Shown piece by piece: positions 38,257-48,600 of a stretch of DNA of 62,088 nucleotides. The number at the start of each line of letters is the position of its first letter. Positions within the stretch are counted from its first letter, which is position 1. Source of the DNA: Pseudomonadota bacterium (GTDB lineage Bacteria > Pseudomonadota > Alphaproteobacteria > Rhodobacterales > Rhodobacteraceae); assembly GCA_021845805.1 (NCBI GenBank), contig JAJZVD010000013.1, forward strand, positions 1-62,088, read 5' to 3'. The position numbers and the translations under genes were made by a program. The notes under the pieces are model-generated. The model had not been told where the DNA came from, ran no database searches, and saw nothing but the letters and a program-made list of their open reading frames with translations.

Positions 38257-39276
38257 TCAGTTGCACGGAGCCGGGCCGTTCTTCACGCCCTGGCAGAGTT
38301 CGTCCTTGGTGATCCAGCCGGCCTTCACCACCACGTCGAGGTTCTTCTTGGTGATCGCGATCGGGGTCAGGAACTTCGACATGACCATGTTGCCGCCCGG
38401 GGTCTTCCACTCCTTGGCGCCGGGAACCTTGGCCTTCGGGTTCTTGGCCAGTTCGGCGGCGATGGTGCCCGCTTCCTTGCCAAGCTCACGCGAGTCCTTC
38501 CACACCGAAACGGTCTGGGTGCCAAGCGCGATGCGGTTCAGGGCGGCGTGGTCGCCATCCTGGCCCGAGACCGGAACGACCAGGCCCTGGGCCTGCAGCG
38601 CGGCAACCGCGCCACCGGCGGTGCCGTCGTTCGAGGCCACGACCGCGTCAACCTTGTTGTTGTTGGCGGTCAGGATCTGTTCCATGTTCTTCTGCGCGTT
38701 GGCGGGCAGCCAGCCGTCGGTGTAGGCTTCGCCCACGACCTTGATGTCGCCCTTGTCGATCGCGGGCTTCAGCACTTCCATCTGGCCCGAGTGCAGGAAG
38801 TCCGAGTTCGGGTCGGTGGGCGAGCCCTTGATGAAGACATAGTTGCCCTTCGGCGCCGCAGCCTCGACGGCCTTGGCCTGCAGGCGACCCACTTCGATGT
38901 TGTCGAAGGTCAGGTAGAAGGCGTTCGGGTCTTCGATCAGACGGTCGTAGGCGATGACCGGGATGCCGGCGTCATGCGCGGCCTTCATCGCCGGAGCGAT
39001 CGCCTTGGTGTCCTGCGCCAGGATTATCAGGGCGTTGGCGCCTTGCGAGATCAGGCTTTCCACGTCCGAGATCTGCTTGGCCGACGACGATTGCGCGTCG
39101 GTCGAGATGTACTTGTCGCCCGCCTTGGCCAGCGCGGCCTTGATCGCGGCTTCGTCGGTCTTCCAGCGCTCTTCCTGGAAGTTGGACCAGCTGACGCCCA
39201 CGACGGCAGCGTGCGCCAGCATCGGCATGGCAAGACCGGCCGTCATCGCGACGGCGGTCAGGAATGATTTACGCAT
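38257..39276 (-). CDS. xylF: D-xylose-binding periplasmic protein
   Basis: A 339-residue substrate-binding protein with a signal peptide of about 23 residues ([21 protein letters not shown]). The mature part is the sugar-binding fold of Xyl[53 protein letters not shown] and [19 protein letters not shown] 39276 was chosen over a start 57 bases upstream because GGAGG stands 6 bases before it and the signal peptide then begins correctly. It is the first gene of the xylose operon, divergent from the ROK regulator. Confidence 0.95.
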   Translation of the reverse strand: MRKSFLTAVAMTAGLAMPMLAHAAVVGVSWSNFQEERWKTDEAAIKAALAKAGDKYISTDAQSSSAKQISDVESLISQGANALIILAQDTKAIAPAMKAAHDAGIPVIAYDRLIEDPNAFYLTFDNIEVGRLQAKAVEAAAPKGNYVFIKGSPTDPNSDFLHSGQMEVLKPAIDKGDIKVVGEAYTDGWLPANAQKNMEQILTANNNKVDAVVASNDGTAGGAVAALQAQGLVVPVSGQDGDHAALNRIALGTQTVSVWKDSRELGKEAGTIAAELAKNPKAKVPGAKEWKTPGGNMVMSKFLTPIAITKKNLDVVVKAGWITKDELCQGVKNGPAPCN

Positions 39277-39339
39277 ATGATCCTCCCTATGGATGCGGCC
39301 TGCGACGGGCCGGTCCGACGAATCCGCCGGCACGGCACA

Positions 39340-39368
39340 AAAATGGCGGCAATAAATTCAGTTGTCAA
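39340..39368 (-). promoter_or_regulatory. Likely xylF promoter
   Basis: On the minus strand a perfect -35 box TTGACA (39368-39363) is followed after 17 bases by CATTTT (39345-39340), a weak -10. The region is markedly AT-rich compared with the rest of the window. It would give a leader of roughly 55-60 bases before xylF. Confidence 0.45.
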
Positions 39369-39434
39369 AATAAAAATGATGCTTCAATCTTGGGATGGCG
39401 TAGATATACGCAAATATTCGCTGCGATGCGGCAG

Positions 39435-39448
39435 ACATCGGCCGATGT
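39435..39448. promoter_or_regulatory. 14-bp palindrome between xylF and its regulator (candidate operator)
   Basis: ACATCGGCCGATGT is a perfect palindrome 40 bases before the ROK regulator start and about 65 bases upstream of the xylF -35 box. It may be a binding site for the ROK protein; only one copy was noticed, and placement upstream of the xylF promoter would be unusual for a repressor of that gene but suitable for autoregulation. Confidence 0.4.
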
Positions 39449-39488
39449 TCCTGCGAATTCCGTAAGTTTTTGTTCGGGGGCCAAATAA

Positions 39489-40775
39489 ATGCTGCCAAAG
39501 CCCGCCGCCATGATCGGGGCGGACCTTTCCGCCGCCCCGAGCGGCTGCGGCCCACTGATTCCGCCGCTGTCCGAGACCCTGCGTCCGCTGCGGCAGCAGG
39601 TCTTCGAGCGCGTGCGCGCGGCGGGCCTGATCGCGCGCGTCCAGGTGGCCAAGGATCTGGCCGTCAGCCCCGCATCGGTCACCACCACGACATCCGAACT
39701 GATCGAGGCCGGGCTGATCCAGGAAGTCTCGATGCCGCGCGACCCCGAAACCGGACGCGGCCGCCCGGCGGTGCAACTGGGGGTGCGCCCCGACGCCCAT
39801 CGCGTGGCCGGCATGAAGCTGTCGGACCGCGAACATACCGCGGTGATCGTGGATTTCGCCGGACGGCTGATCGCCAGCGAGACGGTGCCGCGGCGGCCCG
39901 GCTCGATGGATCTGGCGACGCTTCTGGATGCCAGCGAACATCTGCTGAGCCGCGTCTGCGCCCGCGCGGGCCTGCCGCGCGCGGCGCTGAGCGCGGTAGG
40001 GCTGGGCGTGCCGGGGTTCGTGGACAAGGCCGAGGGCATGGTGCTGTGGTCGCCGGTCCTGTCGGATCGCCAGACCCCGCTGGGCGCCGCGGCGGCGCAT
40101 CGCTTCGGCCTGCCGGTGCATATCGACAACGACGCCAACCTTGTGACGCTGGCCGAACTGTGGTTCGGCGCCGGACGCACCCTGTCGGATTTCGCCGTGG
40201 TCACCATCGAGCACGGCGTGGGCATGGGCTTTGTGCTGAACCACCGAATCTACCGCGGCGCGCAGGGGCTGGGGATGGAACTGGGCCACACCAAGGTGCA
40301 ACTGGATGGCGCGCTGTGCCGCTGTGGCCAGCGCGGCTGTCTGGAAGCCTATATCGCCGACTACGCGCTGGCGCGCGAGGCGACCACCGCGCTCAACTGG
40401 ACCCACAAGGAAAGCCAGTCGGTGGGCGTGCTGCTGGAAAGCCTGTACGACCACGCCAAGGCGGGCAACACCGCCGCGCGGTCGATCTTCCGACGGGCGG
40501 GGCGGTATCTGGCGGTCGGGCTGGCCAATGTGGTGAACCTGTTCGATCCGGAACTGATCATCCTGTCGGGCGAGCGGATGCGCTATGACTACCTGTATGC
40601 GGCCGATACGCTGGCCGAGATGGAGGCCCTGATGCTGAACACCGGACGCCCCGCGCCGAAGATCGAGATCCACGCCTGGGGCGACCTGCTCTGGGCCCAT
40701 GGCGCGGCGGCGCTGGCCCTATCGGCGGTGACCGATGGCCTCCTGGTCCCCGCCCGGGAAATGGCGGCGCAATGA
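39489..40775 (+). CDS. ROK-family transcriptional regulator of xylose genes (XylR-type)
   Basis: A 428-residue ROK repressor. The N-terminal winged helix-turn-helix spans about 30-95 (LRPLRQQVFERVRAAGLIAR, AKDLAVSPASVTTTTSEL). The sugar-kinase-like domain follows, with GVGMGFVLNHRIYRGAQGLGMELGHTK split over residues 240-270 and the ROK zinc motif C277-x-C279-G-Q-R-G-C284. It is divergent from the xylose operon, so repression relieved by xylose is the natural role. The stop overlaps the start of the CRTAC1 gene by 4 bases, an unexpected coupling. Confidence 0.92.
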   Translation: MLPKPAAMIGADLSAAPSGCGPLIPPLSETLRPLRQQVFERVRAAGLIARVQVAKDLAVSPASVTTTTSELIEAGLIQEVSMPRDPETGRGRPAVQLGVRPDAHRVAGMKLSDREHTAVIVDFAGRLIASETVPRRPGSMDLATLLDASEHLLSRVCARAGLPRAALSAVGLGVPGFVDKAEGMVLWSPVLSDRQTPLGAAAAHRFGLPVHIDNDANLVTLAELWFGAGRTLSDFAVVTIEHGVGMGFVLNHRIYRGAQGLGMELGHTKVQLDGALCRCGQRGCLEAYIADYALAREATTALNWTHKESQSVGVLLESLYDHAKAGNTAARSIFRRAGRYLAVGLANVVNLFDPELIILSGERMRYDYLYAADTLAEMEALMLNTGRPAPKIEIHAWGDLLWAHGAAALALSAVTDGLLVPAREMAAQ

Positions 40776-42328
40776 AGACCGCGGCGCTTCTTGTCCTGTC
40801 CGCCGCCCCGGCCGCCGCCCTGCCCGCGCCCGACCCGCATTTCATCGACCGCGCCAAGGACCTGCCCGCGGTGCAGGTCTATTCCGGCGGGTGGGAACAT
40901 TTCGTGGGCGGCGGCGTCGCGGTGCTCGATTGCAACCATTCGGGATACCCTTCGATGTATGTCGCAGGGGGCGCCGGGCCGTCGCGGCTGTTCGTGAACA
41001 CCACCAGCGCGCCGGGGCAGCCCATCACCTTCCGGCTGGGCGACATTCCCGCCGAAACCGACGTGACCGGCGCCTATCCGATCGACATCGACGGCGACGG
41101 CTGGGCCGACCTGTTCGTGATGCGCGCGGGCGGCTTTGCCGTACTGAAGGGCGGGCCGGACTGCACCTTCACCGACGTGACCGCGCAATGGGGGCTGGAC
41201 CCCGGCGACCGCTGGACCACCGCCTTTGCCGCGACATGGGAGGCCGGGCAAAGCTGGCCCACCATCGCCATCGGCAACTACGTCAACCGCAAGGACCCGA
41301 ACGGGCCGTTCTTTGCCTGCGACACGGATTTCCTGATCCGACCCGACGGCGACGGCCGCCGGTTCGGCACGCCGATCCCGCTGAAGCCCAGCTTCTGCAC
41401 CCTCTCGATGCTGATTTCCGACTGGCGCCGCAACGGCGAACGTACGCTGCGGGTGGCGAACGACCGGCAGTATTACGTCAAGGGCGGCTACGAACAGATG
41501 TGGCACCTGAACCCGGTGAAGGAGTTCACCCCGGCGGAAGGCTGGCCGCAGGTGTCGCTCTGGGGCATGGGGATCGCCAGCGCCGACCTGTTCGGCACCG
41601 GCTATCCTGACGTGATGACCACCTCGATGGGCGACCAGTTGCTGCAACTGAACCAGAAGGGAACGCTGACGGCGGCACCCTATTCCATCGGCACCTATGC
41701 CCAGCGTCCCTACAAGGGCGACGACGGCCGCCCCGCCACCGGCTGGCACGCCGAGTTCGCCGACGTGGACAATGACGGGCGGATGGATCTGTTCATCGCC
41801 AAGGGCAACGTGGACCAGATGCCCTCGAACGCCTCGAAGGACCCCAACAACCTGCTGATGCAACAGCCCGATGGCCGTTTCGTCGAAAAGGCCGACGCAG
41901 CGGGGGTCGGCACCACCGAACGTTCGCGCGGGGCGGCGCTGGTGGACCTGAACGGCGATGGCAAGCTTGATCTGGTGGTGGTCAACCGCCGCGCGCCGAT
42001 GGAGGTCTGGCAGAACGACACGCCGGGCGCCAACCACTGGCTGGAGGTTCAGCCGCGCATGGACAGCGGCGGCAATGCCTATGCCGTGGGCGCCTGGGTC
42101 GAGGTGAAGGCGGGCGACCGCTGGCAGGAACAGGAGATCACCGTGGGCGGCGGCCATGCCTCGGGGCACCTGACGCCGATCCATTTCGGCCTTGGTCCTG
42201 CCGACGCGGCCCAGGTACGGGTCGTCTGGCCGGATGGCACAAAATCGGATTGGGCCAGCGTGCCGGTGGACGGCAAGTGGAGCCTGCGCGCCGAGGGCGC
42301 GGGGTTGAAGGTGGGCCCCCTTTACTGA
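40772..42328 (+). CDS. CRTAC1-type exported protein (FG-GAP/VCBS propeller with ASPIC/UnbV domain)
   Basis: A 518-residue exported protein with a signal peptide (KTAALLVLSAAPAAALPA). It carries integrin-alpha-like FG-GAP/VCBS repeats with calcium-binding loops: DIDGDGWADLFV at 105-116, DVDNDGRMDLFI and DLNGDGKLDLVV. The C-terminal ASPIC/UnbV domain begins near 425 (HWLEVQPRMDSGGNAYAVGA, later VRVVWPDGTKSDW). It should be a calcium-stabilised beta-propeller in the periplasm or outside. Its ATG overlaps the ROK regulator stop by 4 bases. It converges on a di-heme peroxidase gene. Function is unknown; adhesion or redox-partner roles are guesses. Confidence 0.88.
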   Translation: MKTAALLVLSAAPAAALPAPDPHFIDRAKDLPAVQVYSGGWEHFVGGGVAVLDCNHSGYPSMYVAGGAGPSRLFVNTTSAPGQPITFRLGDIPAETDVTGAYPIDIDGDGWADLFVMRAGGFAVLKGGPDCTFTDVTAQWGLDPGDRWTTAFAATWEAGQSWPTIAIGNYVNRKDPNGPFFACDTDFLIRPDGDGRRFGTPIPLKPSFCTLSMLISDWRRNGERTLRVANDRQYYVKGGYEQMWHLNPVKEFTPAEGWPQVSLWGMGIASADLFGTGYPDVMTTSMGDQLLQLNQKGTLTAAPYSIGTYAQRPYKGDDGRPATGWHAEFADVDNDGRMDLFIAKGNVDQMPSNASKDPNNLLMQQPDGRFVEKADAAGVGTTERSRGAALVDLNGDGKLDLVVVNRRAPMEVWQNDTPGANHWLEVQPRMDSGGNAYAVGAWVEVKAGDRWQEQEITVGGGHASGHLTPIHFGLGPADAAQVRVVWPDGTKSDWASVPVDGKWSLRAEGAGLKVGPLY

Positions 42329-42349
42329 GCGGGGGGGGCCGCGACCCCC

Positions 42350-43705
42350 CTAGTTCGTGGGCTGGCGCACCGGGGTATCCACCGGCAACCCGCTAGGCAC
42401 CGCGGTCGGCACGCCCAGCCGCCCCTTCAGCGCCGCGGGGTCGGTCAGCGTGCCAAGGAAGGCGTAGATCGCATCGACATCCGCCTCGCTCAGCGTCACC
42501 GGCGGGGTCTTCACCGCGGCCAGGATCGCCTGACGGTCGGCCGGGTCGTTCCAGGCCGCCCAGTCATCCTTGGTGCTGACATAGCCCTTGGGAAAGATCG
42601 CCTGCGGCCTGTAGGTGGCGGCCCCGGCCACCGGGTCGGCGTGATAGCGGATGAAGGCCTTCAGGTCGGAATGCGCGCCGTCATGCCCCCAGGGCCCGGT
42701 CAGCAGCACATTGCGCAGGCTCGGGGTGCGGAACGCATACATGTCGGCCGGATCGTTCGACACCTTGAACCGGCCCAGGTCGCGCTGGTTTGTTTCGAAC
42801 CGTTCGGTCTTGCCGGGGCCAAGCTGCGGCTCGCCCATCGCGTGGAACTTGTTGTCGGTCAGGAACGGGCCGGAATGGCAGGCCGAACAGCCCGCCCGGC
42901 CATAGAACAGGTCCAACCCGGCCTTGGCCTCGGCCGGCAGGTCGCCCTGATGGCGCAGGTAGGCATCGAAGGGCGAGGTATCCGAGCGCCATTCGAAGGC
43001 CACGAAGGCCGCGATGGCGTTGGAAATGTCGGTGAAGGCGATCGGGGCGCCGTTGCGGATGCCCGGGTAGACCTGTTCGAACTTCGCCTTGTAGGCCGGA
43101 ATCGCCGCGACGCGGGCGGCGATGGCCTCCCACGCGCCGCCGGGGCCGGTGATCCGGCCTTCCCGTACCAGCTTGGAAATGTCGTTCTCGGCGGCGTTTC
43201 CGGCCATTTCGTCCTGCGCCAGCACCGGGAACATCGCCTGCGCCGACAGGACCGAGGCGAAGCCGCGCACCATCTCGTCTTCCATCGGGGTCCGCAGGCC
43301 CGAGGGGCGGGTCGGATCGGCCTCGATCCGGCCGTCGTGGAACATGATGGTGAAGGCCTTGGCCCCCAGATTGAACAGCGCGGGCGCATTGCGCTCGATC
43401 CGCTGTTCCGGGATGTCGGTCGGCCCCGGATGGCGGTCGGGGCCCAGGCCGATGCCGCCTTCGCCGATGTCCAGCGATACCCCGTCCGAGGTGCCGAGCG
43501 TGGGGTTGTGGCAGGTGTCGCAGGCAATGTTGCGGTTGCCCGACAGGACGGGATCGTAGAACAGAAGCTGGCCCAGCTTCGCCTCGTCGAGGTTCACCGG
43601 CGCGTAATCCTGATCGGTGACGGCCGGCGGCAGATCGGCCGCCCGCGCCTGCGGGATGACAAGCGCGGCGGTCGCGGCGGCGGCGGCAAGCAGGGTGTAT
43701 CGCAT
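42350..43705 (-). CDS. Di-heme cytochrome c peroxidase / MauG-family protein
   Basis: A 451-residue periplasmic protein with a signal peptide ending at about residue 23 (IPQARA). Two c-type heme motifs are present: CDTCH at 62-66 and CSACH at 273-277. The region between carries the family loops (IERNAPALFNLGAKAFTIMFHDGR), and YAFRTPSLRNVLLTGPWGHDGA follows the second heme. It either reduces H2O2 with electrons from cytochrome c or, like MauG, oxidises a protein partner. ATG 43705 gives the correct signal peptide. It converges on the CRTAC1 gene with 21 bases between and is divergent from tamA. Confidence 0.92.
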   Translation of the reverse strand: MRYTLLAAAAATAALVIPQARAADLPPAVTDQDYAPVNLDEAKLGQLLFYDPVLSGNRNIACDTCHNPTLGTSDGVSLDIGEGGIGLGPDRHPGPTDIPEQRIERNAPALFNLGAKAFTIMFHDGRIEADPTRPSGLRTPMEDEMVRGFASVLSAQAMFPVLAQDEMAGNAAENDISKLVREGRITGPGGAWEAIAARVAAIPAYKAKFEQVYPGIRNGAPIAFTDISNAIAAFVAFEWRSDTSPFDAYLRHQGDLPAEAKAGLDLFYGRAGCSACHSGPFLTDNKFHAMGEPQLGPGKTERFETNQRDLGRFKVSNDPADMYAFRTPSLRNVLLTGPWGHDGAHSDLKAFIRYHADPVAGAATYRPQAIFPKGYVSTKDDWAAWNDPADRQAILAAVKTPPVTLSEADVDAIYAFLGTLTDPAALKGRLGVPTAVPSGLPVDTPVRQPTN

Positions 43706-43894
43706 GGTCCGGTATCCTCTGGTTCCCTTCAGAGTGAAGCACGCCCGCTGGCGCCGGGAAAGGGGGCGCTGCGGGGTATCGGGTCTTCGGCGCGTCTCGG
43801 GCGCCCCCGGGGGCGGCAGGCCGCCAGCCGCGCGGCGCGGCGGTTGCAGCCGCAAGGTCGCCATGCAAAGGTTGCCCTGTCAGGGGGGACAGCG

Positions 43895-45688
43895 GTGGGC
43901 AGTGCGGTTCACAGGCGAGGACGATGGCTTGCGCCGGTGGCGCTGGCGGTGATGGCGGCCCCCGCGCTGGCGGCGACCCAGGTGGACTTCACCGCGCCGG
44001 GGGCGGACAAGGCCCTGCTGGCGGCGCTGAAGGCGGCCTCGGTCATCCTGTCGACCCAGGCGGCCGGGAATGCGCAACCGCAGGACCTCTTCGCCGCCGC
44101 CCGGGCAGATTACGGCGCGCTGATCGGCGCGCTTTATGCCGCAGGCCATTACGGGCCGGTCATCCACATCCTGATCGACGGGAAAGAGGCCGCAGGCATC
44201 GCGCCGCTGGATGCGCCGACCCGGATCGGCAGCATCCAGGTCGAGGTGACGCCCGGCCCCGCCTTCGTCTTTGGCCAGACCCGGATCGTGCCGCTGGCGC
44301 CGGGCACCCGGCTGCCCGAGGGATTCCACCCCGGCGCGCCCGCGCGGGCGGGCGAGGTGGCGGGCGCGGTGGATGATGCGCGGCTTGCCTGGCGCAGCGA
44401 CGGGCATGCCAAGGTTGCGGTGAAGGACCAGAAGGCCGTGGCCGATCACCGCAACGGCACGCTGGACGTGGACGTGACGCTGGCCCCCGGCCCGGTGGTG
44501 CGGCTGGGCAGGCTGGATTTCACCGGAACCTCGCGGGTGCGGGCCGAACGGCTGCAGGCCATCGCGGGCTTTCCGACCGGCACCGTCTATGACCCGAAGA
44601 CGCTGGAGCGGGTGGCCAACCGGCTGCGCCGCACCGGCGCCTTCGCCTCGGTCGCGCTGAGCGAGGCAGAGACGCTGGGCCCCGGCGACACGATGGACGT
44701 GACCGCCGCGGTGGTCGACCAGAGGCCGCGGCGGCTGGGCTTCGGCGCCGCCATTTCCAGCTCGGAAGGGGCCAGCCTGTCGGCCTTCCTGTTGCATCGC
44801 AACCTGTTCGGCGGGGCCGAGCAGTTCAAGCTGGAAGGCAAGGTCGAGGGCATCGCCGCGCAGACCGGCGGCCGCAGCTACAGCCTTTCGGCGCGGATCG
44901 ACCGGCCCGCGACCTTCAGCGCCGATACCTCGGTCTATGGATTCTCCACCATCTCCCGCGAGAACCTGACCGACTACAGCGCGAACATCCTGTCGCTGGG
45001 AGTCGGGCAGAAGCGCATCGTGAACGACAGGCTGACCTTGCGCTACGGTCTTGGCTTCGACAGCGAACGCGTGACGGATACGACCGGCACGACATCCTAT
45101 CGCACGGCAAGCCTGCAACTGGGCGCCACCTGGGACAACCGGGATTCGCAGCTGGACGCGCACAAGGGGGCCTATGCGGACCTGTCGCTGATGCCCTTCG
45201 CCGGGTTCGGCGGCACCGGGACCGGGGCCCAGATCAAGCTGGACGCACGCGGCTATGCCCCGCTGGGCAGCCGGGTCGTGGCGGCCGCGCGGCTGCAGGT
45301 GGGCGCGGTAACGGGCCCCGCGCTGGCGGCGACCCCGCGGGATTACCTGTTCTACTCGGGTGGTGGCGGCACGGTGCGCGGCCAGCCCTACCAGTCGCTT
45401 GGCGTCTACGCGATCAGCCCGACGCAGCGCAGCGGCGGGCAGGCGTTCCTGGGCCTGTCGGGCGAACTGCGGACGGCGGTCACCCGGACCATCGGCGTCG
45501 TGGCCTTCTACGACGCGGGCTATGTCGGCGCGACCAGCTTCCACGGCGGCGCCTGGCAGGCAGGGGCGGGCCTTGGCCTGCGCTACAACACCGGGATCGG
45601 GCCGATCCGGCTGGACGCAGCCCTGCCGGTGCAGGGCGACACCGGCCGGGGGCTGCAGCTTTACATCGGCATCGGGCAGGCCTTCTGA
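43895..45688 (+). CDS. tamA: Outer-membrane translocation and assembly protein TamA
   Basis: A 597-residue Omp85-superfamily protein. A signal peptide (LAPVALAVMAAPALA) is followed by POTRA domains at about 30-290 (RLGRLDFTGTSRVRAERLQA is the last) and a 16-strand C-terminal barrel ending in the outer-membrane signature QLYIGIGQAF with a terminal Phe. FYSGGGGTVRGQPYQSLGVY contains the VRGY/F-like lid-lock motif of Omp85 proteins. Start GTG 43895 has GGGGGG 6 bases upstream and yields the signal peptide; the longer frame is antisense to the peroxidase. It overlaps tamB by one base and works with it in outer-membrane assembly or lipid transfer. Confidence 0.93.
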   Translation: MGSAVHRRGRWLAPVALAVMAAPALAATQVDFTAPGADKALLAALKAASVILSTQAAGNAQPQDLFAAARADYGALIGALYAAGHYGPVIHILIDGKEAAGIAPLDAPTRIGSIQVEVTPGPAFVFGQTRIVPLAPGTRLPEGFHPGAPARAGEVAGAVDDARLAWRSDGHAKVAVKDQKAVADHRNGTLDVDVTLAPGPVVRLGRLDFTGTSRVRAERLQAIAGFPTGTVYDPKTLERVANRLRRTGAFASVALSEAETLGPGDTMDVTAAVVDQRPRRLGFGAAISSSEGASLSAFLLHRNLFGGAEQFKLEGKVEGIAAQTGGRSYSLSARIDRPATFSADTSVYGFSTISRENLTDYSANILSLGVGQKRIVNDRLTLRYGLGFDSERVTDTTGTTSYRTASLQLGATWDNRDSQLDAHKGAYADLSLMPFAGFGGTGTGAQIKLDARGYAPLGSRVVAAARLQVGAVTGPALAATPRDYLFYSGGGGTVRGQPYQSLGVYAISPTQRSGGQAFLGLSGELRTAVTRTIGVVAFYDAGYVGATSFHGGAWQAGAGLGLRYNTGIGPIRLDAALPVQGDTGRGLQLYIGIGQAF

Positions 45689-48600
45689 TGCGGTGGCTGG
45701 CGCTTCTTCTGTGGCTGATCCCCGCGGCGGCCCTGGCGCAGGACAAGGGGTTTCTGGCCACGACGCTGGAACAGAGCCTGTCGGGCCCCGGGCGGACGGT
45801 CACGGTGACAGGCTTTGCCGGGGCGCTGTCGTCGCGGGCGACGATGCAGGAACTGACGGTCGCCGACAGCGCGGGCGTCTGGCTGACGCTGAAGGGCGTG
45901 GTGCTGGACTGGAGCCGCGCCGCGCTTCTGTCCGGCAGGCTCGAGGTGAACGAGCTTTCCGCCGATGACATCATCGTGGCCCGCGCGCCGCTGCCCGCGC
46001 CGGCGGCCCCGCCCTCGGCCGAGGCGGGGGGGTTCAGCCTGCCGGACTTGCCGGTATCGGTCTCGATCGGCAAGATCGCGGCAAAGCGGGTGGAACTTGG
46101 CGCGCCGCTGCTGGGCACCGCGGCAGTGGTCAGTGTGAACGGCAGCCTGCGGCTGGCGGGCGGCGAGGGGGCCGCCAAGCTGGACATCGACCGGATCGAC
46201 GGCCCCCGTGGCCGGTTCGCGCTGGATGCGGGCTATGCCAATGCGACGCGGCAACTGTCGCTGACCCTGACGGCGGATGAGGCGGCGGGCGGATTGATCT
46301 CTAGCCTGATCGGGGTGCCGGGGGCCCCCGCGCTCAGCCTGACGGTGAAGGGCACCGGCCCGCTGGACCAATACGCGGCCGATATCCGGCTGGCCACCGA
46401 CGGGCAGGACCGGCTGACCGGCAAGGTCACGCTGGCCAGCGACCCGGCTCCCCAGGGCGGCAGCCCGGCGGCGCGCCACTTCACCGCCGATCTGGCGGGC
46501 GACATCGCCCCCCTTTTCGCGCCGGATTACCGGGCCTTCTTCGGCCCCGACATCCGGCTGGCGGTCACCGGCAGCATCGCCCCCGACGGCACGCTGGATC
46601 TGCCGAAGCTGACGCTGGCGGCGCAGGCGATCACGCTGGGCGGCCAGGTGCGGATCGGGGCCGACGGCCTGCCCGACCGGATCGACCTGACTGGCCGGAT
46701 CGCCGCCACCGACGGCGCGCCGGTGCTGGTGCCGCTGCCCGGACCCCCGACCCGGATCGATCACGCCGCGCTGTCGGTGCGGTTCGACAAGGCGCAGGGC
46801 GACGGCTGGCAGGGCCGGATCGACCTGACCGGGCTGGACCGGCCCGACCTGCGGGCGGCGGGGCTGACGCTGGCGGGCGGCGGCCACATCGCCAGGGCAC
46901 CCGAAGGCGGCGCGGTCGATGGCACCGTCGATCTTGCGGCTACGGGCCTCGCCCCCGCCGATCCGGCGCTGGCGGCGGCCCTGGGCGACGCGCTGACCGG
47001 GCGGATCGCCTTCGGCTGGAAGACCCACGGCCCCATCGCCCTGCCCGAGGTCAGCCTGACCGGCAGCGGCTACCGGCTGAGCGCGCAGGGCACGGTCGAC
47101 GGGATCGACTCGGCCCTGACGGTCGGCGGTTCGGCCAGCGCGACGGTCGACGATCTCTCGCGGCTGTCGGCGCTGGCCGGGCGCAGCCTGGGCGGGGCGG
47201 GCACGGTGACGGTGAAGGGCACCGCCGCGTTGCTGGCGGGCCGCTTCGATGCAGAGGCGACGGTGACCGGCCAGGACCTGCGCGCAGGCCAACCGCAGCT
47301 TGACCAGCTTCTGCGCGGGCAGAGCACGGTCGCCCTGTCGGCGAAGCGCGACGAAACCGGCACCGACCTGCGATCGCTGCACCTGAGCGCGCAAAGCCTG
47401 ACCGCCTCGGCCCGGGGCCATGTGCAGACCGGCGCGGCCGACCTGACCGCGACGCTCGACATGGCGGACCTTGGCGCGCTGGGACGGGGCTACGGCGGCA
47501 GCCTGTCGGCCAGCCTGCACCTGACCGAGGCCAACGGCACCCAGACCGTGACGCTGGATGGCACAGGGCGTGACCTGGCGGTCAGCCAGCCGCAGGCGGA
47601 CGTGCTGCTGCGGGGACAGACCACGCTGGCCCTTGCCGCCAGCCGCACAGGCGACCGGGTGACGGTGCAGAACTTCGCGCTGTCGAACCCGCAACTGGAT
47701 GCCAAGGTCATCGCAGAGGCGACGGGTGGCGCCACCCGGATGACACTGGCGGCGAAGCTTGCGAACCTGGCGCAGGTGGCGCCCGGCTTTCCCGGCGCGC
47801 TGACCATCGGCGGCACGGTCGCGCAGGATCAGACCGGCTACGGGCTGGACCTGAAGGCCAACGGCCCCGGCGGGCTGGCGGCGACACTGGGGGGCACGGT
47901 GTCATCCGACCTGAAGACCGCCAGGGTGACGGCCAGGGGCACGGTCGAATCCGCAATCCTGAACGCGATGATGCAGCCGCGTTCGTTGCGCGGGCCGATC
48001 CGGTTCGACCTGCGGGTCGATGGCGCGCCAGGACTTGCGGCGCTGGGCGGGACGCTGAACCTGGGCCCGCTGCGGCTGGTCGACCCCAGGCTGGGGCTTG
48101 CGGCGGACCCGGTGACGGCAACGGTCACGCTGGGCAGCGGCCGGGCGAATGTGAAGGCCCGGGCCAGCGTGGGCGGCGGCACCATCACGGCCGAGGGGCC
48201 GGTGACGCTGAGCGCGCCCTATGCCGCGAACCTGACGGCGGCGCTGTCGGACGTGCTGTTCAAGAACCCCGACCTCTTCAGCACCCATGTGACCGGGCAA
48301 ATGACCATCGCCGGGCCGCTGACCGGCGGTGCCCGGCTGGCGGGCACCCTGCGGCTGGCGCAGACGGAACTGCGGGTGCCGTCCACCAACCTGTCGGGGG
48401 CCGACATGGTCAAGGGGCTGACCCATGTGGGGGCCAGCCCCGCGGTTCAGGCGACACGGGTCCGCGCCGGGCTGGTGACGCCGCAGGGCGGCACGGCCCA
48501 GGGCCCGGCGCGGCCCTTCCCGCTGGATCTGACCATCGTCGCGCCGAACCAGGTGTTCCTGCGTGGCCGCGGCCTTGATGCCGAACTGGGGGGCACGGTG

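Noticed and set aside
42641-43894. Open frame extending tamA upstream by about 420 codons
   Set aside because: It is antisense to the di-heme peroxidase gene. The signal peptide and ribosome site place the start at GTG 43895.
45661-47694. 677-codon minus-strand frame within tamB
   Set aside because: Arg/Gln/Gly-rich shadow frame; tamB on the plus strand is a clear family match.
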